Origin: Prevotella sp. UBA7764
GTDB taxonomy: Bacteria; Bacteroidota; Bacteroidia; Bacteroidales; Bacteroidaceae
Reading direction: 5' to 3'
NCBI GenBank assembly: GCA_002481295.1
Contig: DLDU01000068.1
Span: 99,911 to 133,555, forward strand
Length of the DNA stretch: 33,645 nt
Shown here piece after piece: positions 1-8,900 of this stretch (its first letter is position 1; the number at the start of each line of letters is the position of its first letter). The notes under the pieces were generated by a model that was not told the DNA's origin, made no database searches, and saw nothing but the letters and a program-made list of their open reading frames with translations. Position numbers and translations under genes: made by a program.

Positions 1-1049
1 TGTCCGGTGGCAAAGACCACGTCGTGAAAGAGCAGATTGCCTTGTGCGTCGAGCATCACCACTTTGCATCCCGTGCGGATGCCCGGGTCGACGCCCATGA
101 CGCGCTTCTGTCCGAGTGGGGCTGCAAGCAGCAGCTGGCGCAGGTTCTCACGGAATACTTTGATGGCCTCGTCGTCGGCTTTCTCTTTGCTCAGCGCGGA
201 AAACTCTGTCTCCATCTGCGGGCCGAGGAGACGCTTGAAAGCATCGTCGATAGCCTCGCTGACGATCGTCTGGCAAGGTCCCGTGCCGTGGATATAGTGT
301 CGTTTGAGTTTGTCGGTGCACTCCTCGTCGTCGGCACTGATGGTCACGCGCAGCACGCCCTCGGCCTCGCCACGGCGCATGGCCAGCAGACGGTGGGAGG
401 AGCAGCGGCGCAATTCCTCGCTGAAGAAGAAGTAATCGGAATATTTCTGGGCCTCGTCCTCGTCGCGCATCTTCGGCACCACGCGTGAGGCAATGGTAGC
501 CTCTCGGCGGAAGATGCCTCGGACAGCCTGTCGCGAGCCCTCGTCTTCGCTGACGTGCTCGGCGATAATGTCCTGCGCTCCTTTGATGGCTTCGGCCGTG
601 TCCTTCACATCACCTTTGACAAAGCGCTTGGCCGCGTCCTCGGGATGACGCTCAAACTGCATCATCAGCGTGTTGGCCAACGGCTCCAGTCCACGTTCGC
701 GGGCTACCTGTGCCCGTGTGCGCCGCTTGGGCTTGAAGGGCAGATAAAGGTCTTCGAGCTCTGTGGCATTCCAACTGGCCGTGATGCGATTGCGCAGTTC
801 GTCGGTGAGTTTGCCTTGCTCCTCAATGGTTTTGAGGATGGTGTCCTTGCGCTTCTGCATCTCTTTGAGCTTGTCGTTGAGATCGCTGATGGCAGCTACC
901 TGCACCTCGTTGAGGTTGCCGGTAGCCTCTTTGCGATAGCGGCTGATGAAGGGAATGGTACAGCCCGCGTCGAGCAGGTCGAGCGTAGCGTCGACCTGCT
1001 CGGCACGGATATGAAGATGTTCGGAAATAAACGGAGTGAAGGTGTTCAT
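1..1049 (-). CDS. tex: Tex-family RNA-binding transcription accessory protein, C-terminal part outside window
   Basis: Reading the minus strand from the ATG at 1049 gives 349 uninterrupted residues that run off the left edge. The start is MNTFTPFISEHLHIRAEQV, followed by the typical Tex N-terminal segment 'TIPFISRYRKEATGNLNEVQ' (about residues 31-50) and 'ELEDLYLPFKPKRRTRAQVA' (about 96-115). Near the edge comes VMGVDPGIRTGCKVVMLD, the first strand of the YqgF/RNase H-like domain. The HhH and S1 RNA-binding domains expected in the remaining half (family length is usually over 700 aa) lie outside the window. Tex is a cytoplasmic nucleic-acid-binding protein linked to transcription. The gene lies 48 bp downstream of dacB on the same strand, so read-through from dacB is possible. 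Identification is secure; the intact C-terminus cannot be checked here. Confidence 0.95.
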   Translation of the reverse strand, partial: MNTFTPFISEHLHIRAEQVDATLDLLDAGCTIPFISRYRKEATGNLNEVQVAAISDLNDKLKEMQKRKDTILKTIEEQGKLTDELRNRITASWNATELEDLYLPFKPKRRTRAQVARERGLEPLANTLMMQFERHPEDAAKRFVKGDVKDTAEAIKGAQDIIAEHVSEDEGSRQAVRGIFRREATIASRVVPKMRDEDEAQKYSDYFFFSEELRRCSSHRLLAMRRGEAEGVLRVTISADDEECTDKLKRHYIHGTGPCQTIVSEAIDDAFKRLLGPQMETEFSALSKEKADDEAIKVFRENLRQLLLAAPLGQKRVMGVDPGIRTGCKVVMLDAQGNLLFHDVVFATG

Positions 1050-1097
1050 TGAATCTTGTTTTTAGTGATTGGAAAGATCATGGTGCAGCTGTCGGTG

Positions 1098-2396
1098 TCA
1101 GTTTCTGCACAGAATGTTGCAGACCTTGTCTTGAAACCGTCGGCCGTTGATGCCATGAAGCAGTCCCTGGTTGATGATAGAAAAACAGATATGGTGGCCG
1201 TTGGCGGCGGTGAGATAACCACAGAGCGAACTGATTCCCGTCACGGTACCCGTCTTGGCGTGGACGTTTCCGCGGGTGAAAGAGCCTTGCATGCGGCTGC
1301 GGAGGGTGCCGTCGCGCCCGGCGATGGGCAGTGCCTGGTAGAGGTGGTTATAGATGATGGCGTTGCTGAAGGCATAGCGCAGGAAGCGCACCTCCAGCTC
1401 CGGACTGACATAGTTGTAGAGCGAGAGCCCCGAGCCGTCGGCAAACTGATAGTTGGCAGGGTTGAGTCCTACCTTGCTGACGAGTTGGCGGATGACCGAC
1501 CGGGCGTCTCGTGCCGTTGCCGGGCGGTTGCCCGTGGAGGCGGCTATCTGATAGAACATCGACTCGGCGTAGAGGTTGTCGCTCTGTTTGAGCATGCGCA
1601 TGAGTATCTGGTCGATGGTGTGGAAACGGCTGACGATGCAGTAGGCGTCCTGTGGTTTGCGAGCCTCGCCGAAGACACCCGTCACGACGATGCCCGCCTT
1701 GCGCAGCTCGGCACTGAAGCGGTCCATGAACAGATCCTTGCGGCCGATGAGCAGGGGCGAGAGCGTCGGGTTGTCGTCGTCCCAGCACCATCCTTCGCCG
1801 AGGCTGTCGCGATCCTTCATGGTCAGGTCGGCATAGACATTGCCGCGGATGGTGTCCACGCCCATTTTGCGCAGAGCCTCGACAAGAGCCCGCAGGTCGT
1901 CGCTGTTGAACCGTGGGTCGAAGCCGCCCACGCAATAGACATTGCCATGCAGCACACAGGAGTCTACTTTGCCCGTATAGCACAGTTCGGTCTTAAACTG
2001 GTAGCTGCCGCCGAGACGGTCCAAGGCTGTGATGGTGGTGATGACTTTCAGTGTGGAGGCGGGGCGAAGGAGCTGCCGCTCATTGTGGCGGTAGATGGCC
2101 GAGTCGGCATCGAGGTCATAGACCATCAGTCCCACTTGGGAAGTCTGGAACATGTCGTCGCGGAGCAACGCGTCGATAGCCGTCTGCACGTTTCTCGGCC
2201 AGGGCAGTGTGTCGTTTTTCACCACTGCTGAGTCGCTCCAAAGGGAGTCTACGGCCGTGCTGTCGTTTTCTTTCTCTATCTCAGAGTTGACAACCTGTGC
2301 CTCAGCGGGCAGGGCGAGTGTCAGGGCAAAGAGCCATGCAAGGATCAGGCCCAGGTATTTCATCGTTGTCTTGCTGTTTGTCTTCAATGCTGTCAT
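1098..2396 (-). CDS. dacB: D-alanyl-D-alanine carboxypeptidase/endopeptidase (PBP4, peptidase S13)
   Basis: 432-aa periplasmic penicillin-binding protein that trims peptidoglycan stem peptides. All three active-site motifs are visible: STLK at about residues 114-117 (context RPASTLKVITT), SDN at 272-274 (KQSDNLYAES) and KTG at 381-383 (HAKTGTVTGIS). The N-terminus is MTALKTNSKTTMKYLG and then a hydrophobic signal peptide ending around LPAEAQ. The open frame extends upstream to 2558, but that part overlaps the upstream PH-like gene and is low-complexity and Arg-rich. The ATG at 2396 lies 5 bp after the stop of that gene and is preferred; the ATG at 2363 (MKYLG) is a second possibility that still keeps the signal peptide. 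The tight spacing suggests an operon PH protein-dacB, perhaps with tex. Confidence 0.93.
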   Translation of the reverse strand: MTALKTNSKTTMKYLGLILAWLFALTLALPAEAQVVNSEIEKENDSTAVDSLWSDSAVVKNDTLPWPRNVQTAIDALLRDDMFQTSQVGLMVYDLDADSAIYRHNERQLLRPASTLKVITTITALDRLGGSYQFKTELCYTGKVDSCVLHGNVYCVGGFDPRFNSDDLRALVEALRKMGVDTIRGNVYADLTMKDRDSLGEGWCWDDDNPTLSPLLIGRKDLFMDRFSAELRKAGIVVTGVFGEARKPQDAYCIVSRFHTIDQILMRMLKQSDNLYAESMFYQIAASTGNRPATARDARSVIRQLVSKVGLNPANYQFADGSGLSLYNYVSPELEVRFLRYAFSNAIIYNHLYQALPIAGRDGTLRSRMQGSFTRGNVHAKTGTVTGISSLCGYLTAANGHHICFSIINQGLLHGINGRRFQDKVCNILCRN

Positions 2397-2401
2397 GTCG
2401 T

Positions 2402-2824
2402 TTAGTACATATCCTCCTTTTCTTCTTCTTTGTCGCTGCCGTGTGCTTCGTGGATGCGGCTGCGCAGACATCTGAGAAACGAATCCTCGTCGTTGGGCTC
2501 CGCACTGGTCAATTTTCCGGTGCCATACTCGATGAGCAGATAGTGCACCAGTCCCCATGTTGTCGTCATTGGACGGATGGCACGGATGTCACTCAGCGGT
2601 ACCCGTATGTCGTGGAGGAAACGTCCGCGGTGGATGATCAGGTCATGGCCGCGCAAAATATAGCATGAGTGGAGCACCCGCTCAATGACAGCCACCAAGG
2701 CCGCGACGGCAATCAGTGCCGCAAGGATGCCTTTTGTCCAAAACAGGTAAAAGGCAAGCAGTGACAGAATGATGATGCCACTCTTGGCGCCCAGGGTGAA
2801 TCTGTGTTGAAAAGTACGGTCCAT
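2402..2824 (-). CDS. Small membrane protein with a bacterial PH-like domain
   Basis: 140 aa. Two hydrophobic segments lie near the N-terminus (about residues 14-29 and 32-50). They are followed by a soluble part, 'YILRGHDLIIHRGRF' ... 'VPLSDIRAIRP', which has the strand-rich pattern of bacterial PH (bPH_2/YdbT-like) domains. The C-terminus is acidic (HGSDKEEEKEDMY). The role is unknown; such proteins usually sit in the inner membrane with the PH-like domain in the cytoplasm. It is the first gene of a probable operon with dacB, whose start lies 5 bp after its stop. The domain call rests on pattern recognition only. Confidence 0.8.
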   Translation of the reverse strand: MDRTFQHRFTLGAKSGIIILSLLAFYLFWTKGILAALIAVAALVAVIERVLHSCYILRGHDLIIHRGRFLHDIRVPLSDIRAIRPMTTTWGLVHYLLIEYGTGKLTSAEPNDEDSFLRCLRSRIHEAHGSDKEEEKEDMY

Positions 2825-2873
2825 AATCTAAAGGAAAAAAGTATGCTTTCGCCTTACAAAATCTTTTTAATTG

Positions 2874-2881
2874 CAAAATTA
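2874..2881 (-). promoter_or_regulatory. Candidate -7 box of the PH protein/dacB transcript
   Basis: The minus strand reads TAATTTTG here, matching the Bacteroidetes -7 box TAnnTTTG, about 50 bp upstream of the ATG at 2824. No -33 TTTG at the usual spacing was found, so support is moderate. It is divergent from the nadB box 46 bp away, which has the same sequence. Confidence 0.4.
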
Positions 2882-2926
2882 CAAAGATTATTATAATGCG
2901 ATTGCATTCATTTAGATAATATTTAG

Positions 2927-2934
2927 TAATTTTG
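2927..2934 (+). promoter_or_regulatory. Candidate -7 box of nadB
   Basis: TAATTTTG, followed by C, fits TAnnTTTG(C) and lies 48 bp upstream of the nadB ATG in an AT-rich spacer. A TTG at 2902-2904 is the only weak candidate for a -33 element (gap 22). Confidence 0.45.
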
Positions 2935-2981
2935 CACCAATTAATAGTTGCAAGACTATCACAGTCAAATCATTACGCGTC

Positions 2982-4568
2982 ATGACTTATAAATATGACT
3001 TTCTGATTATCGGTGCCGGTATTGCCGGCATGAGCTATGCCTTGAAAGTGGCAAAAGCTAAGAAAGGAAAAGTGTGTATCATCTGCAAGACCACTCTTGA
3101 CGAGGCCAACACTCGCTTCGCCCAAGGCGGTGTGGCTTCTGTCACTAATTTGGAGCTTGACAATTTCGACAAGCATATCCACGACACCATTGTCGCCGGT
3201 GACTATATCAACGATGCCGATGCTGTCAAGCAGGTCGTCACCAATGCACCCGAGCAGATCAAGGCTTTGGTGGAGTGGGGCACCAACTTTGACAAGAAGA
3301 ACAATGGCGACTATGACCTCCACCGCGAGGGCGGTCACTCGGAGTTTCGTATCCTCCACCATGCCGACGACACCGGTGCGGAGATACAGCGTGCGCTGAT
3401 GGCTGCCGTAAGAGCCAACCCCGACATTGAAATCAAGGAGAATCACTTCGCTGTGGAGATCATCACCCAGCACCATCTCGGCGCGCGTGTCACCCGCCGC
3501 TCTCCTTATATATATTGCTACGGTGCCTATGTGCTCAACCCGGAAAACAAGGTTGATACCTATCTGAGCCGTGTCACGGTGATGTGTACCGGCGGTTGCG
3601 GTGCTGTCTACCAGACAACCACCAACCCCGTGATCGCCACCGGCGACGGTGAGGCAATGGTCTATCGTGCCAAGGGTACGGTGAAGGATATGGAGTTTGT
3701 GCAGTTCCATCCCACTTCGCTCTATCATCCCGGTGAGACGCATCCTGCCTATCTCATCACAGAGGCAATGCGTGGCTACGGTGGCATACTGAAGTTGCCA
3801 AACGGTGAGGCCTTTATGAAGAAATATGATGAGCGCGGCTCTTTGGCTCCCCGCGACATCGTGGCACGTGCCATCGACAAGGAGATGAAGAAAAACGGTA
3901 TCGACCATGTCTACCTCGATGTGACGCATAAAGACCCGGAGGAGACCAAGCAACACTTTCCCAATATCTACAAGAAGTGTCTGTCCATCGGCATCGATAT
4001 TACCAAGGAGATGATTCCCGTGCGTCCCGCTGCCCACTATATGTGCGGTGGCATCAAGGTGGATCTCAACGGTTGCTCAAGTATTGAGCGACTCTACGCC
4101 ATCGGCGAGTGCTCATGCACGGGACTGCATGGTGGCAACCGACTGGCCAGCAACTCGCTCATCGAGGCTGTCGTCTATGCTGACGCCGCTGCCAAGCATA
4201 GCATAGAGCATGTCGACGACTATGACTTCAACGACAAGGTGCCGGAGTGGAACGATGAAGGTACGCTCACCAATGAGGAGCACGTGCTCATCACGCAGGC
4301 TAATAAAGAGGTGGGAGAGATCATGTCGAACTATGTGGGTATCGTGCGCTCCGACCTGCGGCTGAAGCGTGCGTGGGATCGTCTCGACTTGCTCTATGAG
4401 GAGACAGAGTCTCTCTTTAAGCGTGTGAAGATCTCACGTGACCTCTGCGAGCTTCGCAACATGATCAACGTGGGCTATCTCATCACGCGTATGGCCATTG
4501 AGCGCAAGGAGTGTCGCGGCCTGCACTACACCATCGACTATCCGCTGCACGCGTATGATAAGAAATGA
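2982..4568 (+). CDS. nadB: L-aspartate oxidase (quinolinate synthesis, NAD pathway)
   Basis: 528 aa, near the usual length of NadB. It oxidises L-aspartate to iminoaspartate, the first step of de novo NAD synthesis, using FAD. The N-terminus has the dinucleotide-binding motif GAGIAG (residues 11-16) within YDFLIIGAGIAGMSYAL. Next come TRFAQGGVASV (FAD/substrate region), HREGGHSEFRILH, the glycine-rich CTGGCGAVYQTTTNP, and HYMCGGIKVDLNG with ECSCTGLHGGNRLASNSL near the C-terminal end of the FAD domain. A fumarate-reductase-type C-terminal helical domain follows (RSDLRLKRAWDRL). Succinate dehydrogenase flavoproteins are the main alternative, but the RFAQGG pattern and the length favour NadB. 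nadA and nadC are not in the window. A kinase gene follows after 10 bp. Confidence 0.95.
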   Translation: MTYKYDFLIIGAGIAGMSYALKVAKAKKGKVCIICKTTLDEANTRFAQGGVASVTNLELDNFDKHIHDTIVAGDYINDADAVKQVVTNAPEQIKALVEWGTNFDKKNNGDYDLHREGGHSEFRILHHADDTGAEIQRALMAAVRANPDIEIKENHFAVEIITQHHLGARVTRRSPYIYCYGAYVLNPENKVDTYLSRVTVMCTGGCGAVYQTTTNPVIATGDGEAMVYRAKGTVKDMEFVQFHPTSLYHPGETHPAYLITEAMRGYGGILKLPNGEAFMKKYDERGSLAPRDIVARAIDKEMKKNGIDHVYLDVTHKDPEETKQHFPNIYKKCLSIGIDITKEMIPVRPAAHYMCGGIKVDLNGCSSIERLYAIGECSCTGLHGGNRLASNSLIEAVVYADAAAKHSIEHVDDYDFNDKVPEWNDEGTLTNEEHVLITQANKEVGEIMSNYVGIVRSDLRLKRAWDRLDLLYEETESLFKRVKISRDLCELRNMINVGYLITRMAIERKECRGLHYTIDYPLHAYDKK

Positions 4569-4578
4569 TTATTAGCGC

Positions 4579-5868
4579 GTGACAGAAGATACTTCTTTCT
4601 CAGACTTCATTGAAGGGAGCTTCACAGTTCCCTCCAGTGACTATACTGGCTTTGAAAAAATTGCCGACGGGGCTATCTGTACCCTGTGGCGGGCTAACAA
4701 GGACGGACAGCGGTATGTTGTCAAGTCTTTGCAAGCCGAATACCGGGATCAGACGCAATATATTGCAAGGCTGAGAAAGGAGTATGATATTCTTTCAATA
4801 TTCGACAGTCCTTACGTCGTGAAGGCTGTGGACTATTGTCGTATTCCCCTTTATGGCATGTGCCTCGTGATGGAGTGGATCGACGGAGTGACGCTCAAAC
4901 AATGGCTCTATGGACCCTGTTCGCCTGATTTCCCTCGGTTGCCAAACATGGTAGAGCGGCGGCGGGCGGCACTTGAGATCGTCAGGGCTGTGGAGTATAT
5001 TCATTCCCTGCAAGTCGTGCACCGAGACTTGAAGCCTTCCAACATCATGGTCACACGGACCGGACGACAGGTGAAGCTGATCGACTTCGGACTTGCCGAC
5101 ACCGACAGCTTCACCATCTTTAAGGAGCCGGGGGGCACGAAGGGGTATATAGCACCCGAACAGCGTAAGATCTCGGTGACGGACGAGCGAAACGATGTCT
5201 ATAGTCTTGGCATCATCTTGCAGGAGATGAGGCTCGGAAGAATGTGGCGGGGTATCATACACAAGATGCTCAAGCCCATTGACCAGCGTCTTGGTCATGT
5301 CAGTGATGTCATCGTTTTGCTGCATCGCCGTACACGTTTCGTCAGTGTCTTGACGGGATTGTGCTTGGCAGTGGCACTCTTCGGAGGTGGCTTCTGGACT
5401 TGGGACCGCATTGTCAATCCGCGACCGCACTTCGAGGTGGTGACGCGTTTTCAGTATTCCAACATGATCTTTGAGTCGTGGGGTGGGGGTAAGGTCACGA
5501 TTCGCCCGGCCATCAATACGGAGGAAGTCGTGGAGATACCGAGTAAGATGTCTTACGATGGATTTAGTTATCAAGTAGACGAGATCACCTTCAATGCTTT
5601 TAAAAACGATAGAAATCTGCATTCTATCATTATTCCCGGTGGCGTACACCTGATGAAAGGTGCTTTCAAGCATTGTCCTAACCTTAGGGATATCTATATC
5701 CGTGGCAACCGGCCGCCTCGTATCGGCAACGAATATTGGCCGGCAGATATCAATGATGTCTTCGATGCCTCGCACTTCTCTTCTGTGCGCATCCATATTC
5801 CCAAGCATAGCCGTGCGGCTTATAGCGACTATCCTTGGACTCTGTTTAAGCATTATGTGCTGTATTAA
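4579..5868 (+). CDS. Membrane Ser/Thr protein kinase with BspA-like LRR C-terminal segment
   Basis: 429 aa starting at GTG (4579), directly behind an in-frame stop and 10 bp after nadB. Residues about 20-240 form a Hanks-type kinase domain: lysine K49 (YVVKSL), helix-C glutamate E68 (RKEYDIL), catalytic loop VHRDLKPSN (H148, D150, K152, N155), LIDFGLAD (D169) and IAPEQ (192-195). The phosphate-binding loop is degenerate (KIADGAICTLWRA lacks GxGxxG), and the C-lobe after DVYSLGIIL looks short. A single transmembrane helix follows (about 253-275). The external part (about 285-429) looks like the end of a BspA-type LRR_5 array: ITFNAFKNDRNLHSIIIPGG, then AFKHCPNLRDIYIRG, and a terminal HIPKHSRAAYSDYPW. 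I infer a cytoplasmic kinase linked to a periplasmic sensor. Its ligand and targets are unknown. Confidence 0.88.
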   Translation: MTEDTSFSDFIEGSFTVPSSDYTGFEKIADGAICTLWRANKDGQRYVVKSLQAEYRDQTQYIARLRKEYDILSIFDSPYVVKAVDYCRIPLYGMCLVMEWIDGVTLKQWLYGPCSPDFPRLPNMVERRRAALEIVRAVEYIHSLQVVHRDLKPSNIMVTRTGRQVKLIDFGLADTDSFTIFKEPGGTKGYIAPEQRKISVTDERNDVYSLGIILQEMRLGRMWRGIIHKMLKPIDQRLGHVSDVIVLLHRRTRFVSVLTGLCLAVALFGGGFWTWDRIVNPRPHFEVVTRFQYSNMIFESWGGGKVTIRPAINTEEVVEIPSKMSYDGFSYQVDEITFNAFKNDRNLHSIIIPGGVHLMKGAFKHCPNLRDIYIRGNRPPRIGNEYWPADINDVFDASHFSSVRIHIPKHSRAAYSDYPWTLFKHYVLY

Positions 5869-5910
5869 ACGGAGATCTCTGTCTTTTTCATTCCAATAGT
5901 TACGACCTTC

Positions 5911-5940
5911 CAGCCCCCTTTCAATGGGGAAGGCTGTTTT
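5911..5940 (+). terminator. Rho-independent terminator after the kinase gene
   Basis: CAGCC (5911-5915) pairs with GGCTG (5932-5936), with inner CCC/GGG pairing, and TTTT follows at 5937-5940. It lies 43 bp after the kinase stop, in the convergent spacer with sprA. Confidence 0.6.
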
Positions 5941-5944
5941 AACT

Positions 5945-5967
5945 CCCCCCTAAGAGGGGAAGGGGGG
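5945..5967 (-). terminator. GC-rich hairpin downstream of sprA
   Basis: CCCCCC (5945-5950) and GGGGGG (5962-5967) face each other across an 11-nt loop, just past the sprA stop. On the minus strand it is followed by AG and a short T/A stretch, so it may end the sprA transcript, but there is no strong T-run. Confidence 0.4.
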
Positions 5968-5970
5968 CAT

Positions 5971-8900
5971 CTATCTTGTCAAGCTGAATTTGATGCTCAG
6001 TCCGAAGTCCTGCGTCGTCGTCGGGTAGCTGTTTGACGAGAGCAGTGGCGTGTTGGTCTGACGGTCGAGATAGAAGCTCATGGTAAGAAGTTTAGAAAGT
6101 GTGTAGTCAGCCATGAGCGAAAACTTGAAGGCCGTGTTGCCGCTACTGGCCGTGGAGCTTACCGTAGCGATGTCGCGGAGAATGCTGGCCTGCTTGCGAT
6201 AGGAGAGATCGAGACGTATGTTCAGATCGTGGTTGGCACGTCCGCGGGCATTGCGGCTTGTTTGACTGTTGCTATTGTTGTTGCGACTGTTGTTGCCTTT
6301 TCCTTTGTTCTTCACACTGCGGTTTGTTCCCCCGCCACCGAAGAGATTGAAGTTGTTGATGCGATAGCCCAAGCCGAAGGTCCAGTCTTTGCTTACAGCC
6401 TCGTTGATCTGTGCACTTGTCATCGAAAGGGCGAGAACGCGTGTCTGGCTGTACTCCAATTTTGCGGTGAGGTTGTTTTGGAGCGTCACGTCGACACCGA
6501 GCAGCGGGGCAAAGGCTTCGTTGATGCTCACCGTAGAAATGTTGTACATCGAGCTGGGAATAGGATTGCCCGTCGTAGCATCGGTGATGAAGCCCATACC
6601 CGGTCCCATGAGAGCCATGAATGTGGAGTAGCTCTGGTAGGAGCCGATGGCGAAGATGCTCTTGTAGCTGTGGTTGAGGTTGACACTCTTGAAGATATCC
6701 CGTAGCCATGGCAATTTGCCCAGTCCGCTGTAGCGCAGCGTCCAGTTGGGGAGCATGTGTGCCAGAGAGGGGAAGAGTTCAAGTCCGCTGTTCATGCGTG
6801 TGTAAGCTTTGAGGAAAGCCGGAATCATCACGTCGGCGCTGTAGCCGTTTACTCCGCCGTTGGCCGCGTCGAAAGTCTTGCCCGCGAGTGTCGTGCCCTC
6901 GGGATAGACAGTGCCGGCATAGCGGTTTTCCACGCGCTGGCGGAAAGCGTCGAGCGAAGCGCAGAACTTCTCAAAGGTCTTGCTGCGGAAGCCATTGTTG
7001 GCGTTGCCCATACCCTCGAAAGCCGAACCGAGAGAGAGCGTGGTCATCGTGAACGTGCCGGTCTGTGTGGTTGGATTACCTACATACATATATTGTATGC
7101 TCTTAGCCGTGGTGTTGGTGCGGCTGGCGTTGAGGTCAATCTTCAGGTTCTTGATGGGCTCAAGCGTCATCCTTAGCTGCAAGTCCTCGGTATTGTTGGT
7201 CGTGGCCGGCGTGGCTACGCTGTCAGCCATGAGCAGCCAACCGCGATTCTTAGCTTTGTCGATGTAGCTGTCGCCCATCAAGCCAAAGGCAAAGTCCAGT
7301 CCTGGCGAGAGGACGCCCGCATTGGTGTTCTTGGTCTGGCCAAAGGCATCACCGATGTTCGGCATGAAGCCGGGCAGTGCCATGGAGTATTGATTGCGAT
7401 AAGACACGCTGACACTGCGCACCATCATAGCCACGCGAGCCAGCACTTGAGCCGTCTTGTACCACGCTTTCTCATCGAGTGCCGGCTTAGCCATCACAGA
7501 GAGTTTCAGTTTGGTGACGGAGTCCACCTTATTTATAATACGTATACGATTGTCGTCGAGTTTGCGGAAGCGCAGCTTCACCTTATGTCCCTTCTCATCT
7601 TTTGCCGCAACGATGAGCCGTTTGGTATGCTTGCCGTGGCTGATGATAAGGGTGGTGTCTGGGCGCAACGTGATCTCCTTCTCATAGGTGTTGCGGTTGC
7701 GGGGCAGTTGCCTCTTCTTTTCTTCTTCGGCTTTGTTCTTGGCACGCAGTTCTTTCACCGCCTGGTCAGGATCCTTGCCCTCGGCGATGGCTTTCTTGCG
7801 TGCTTCTTCCTCGGCTTTCTGTTGCTTTTGCCTGTTGGCCTTGGCCTGCTCTTTTTGTTTCTTCTGTTGGTTGATCTGATACTGGCTCGTCTCCCTGTTG
7901 AAGCGCTCGTTGGTCTTTTTGAGGAAAGGAATATGGTTGTAGAGCTTCACGAGATCAAAATTGCCCGTGACGTTGAGCTGACGGTTGTTTTGAATCGTAT
8001 TGCCCAATGATGTGCTGTCCTCCAGCATTGTGCCGCGTACCCAACTGTAGTTGGAGTTGTACGTAGCATTGGATGTCACCCAGTCGAAGATCGGGATGAG
8101 GTTGAGTGGCAGCTGATACGACAGATTGAAGTTTTGCTGATAGTCGAGCGGTGTGCCGAAATGTCTGATGCTCTGCCATACGCTGTCCTTCCAAGCTTGG
8201 TACTGCGTGGGGTAGAGATCTTTGTTGATAGCCGTGTACGGTTCCTCTATCTCGGCATGTGTGGCACTTTGGAAACTCATGTGGATGTTCTTGGTGAAGT
8301 CCCAGCGGAGTTGGAATTCACGGTTCCAAAGGAACTGCTCGGAGAACGTCAGTGGCAACTGATTGTTTTCCGTAGCCTCCATGTCACGCTCTTGAAACTC
8401 ATAGTAAGAGCGGGTCATCTCAGAGTTGAAGCTTACGCTTTGTGGCAGATAGTTCAGTCCCAGTCGCTTTGGCAGGTCCACCCATTTGCTCTTGCTTTTC
8501 ATCTTACGGAACGGCTCCCACGTCTTGTACACAGGTGTCCAGGCGTAGTTTATCGCTCCACGCCAGTCGTCCTCGTTCTCGTAGACTGTTGTCTCTCCTT
8601 GCTTATGAGAGTGGGAGTGACTGTAGGAGAAAGAGAAGTTGGCAGGATCAACGGGTGTGGGATGCCGCTGGTTCTGAATGCCGATACGTGCATTGGAAAT
8701 AGAGAAATTGGTGGTGATAGCCTTCGTCACGGCGATGTTCTCGATGGAGTCGTGCTCCTGCTTGTCGGCCGTGCTCTCAAGGGCATCCTTGAGGAGCATG
8801 TCGGTGTCGAGGGGATTGTATTTGGGGCGGGTGACCTGCTTGGTGACACTGTAATAGAGCGGTGCCGACACCTTTGCCTTGTCGGGGAAGAACTTTCCGA

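Noticed and set aside
1056..2231. 391-aa open frame on the plus strand
   Set aside because: It is antisense to dacB, whose three catalytic motifs are intact on the minus strand; the plus-strand translation has no recognisable domain.
2397..2558. N-terminal extension of dacB to 2558
   Set aside because: It overlaps the PH-like gene, is Arg-rich low-complexity sequence, and would bury the signal peptide.
2973..4037. 354-aa open frame on the minus strand
   Set aside because: Antisense to nadB, which is full length with clear FAD motifs.
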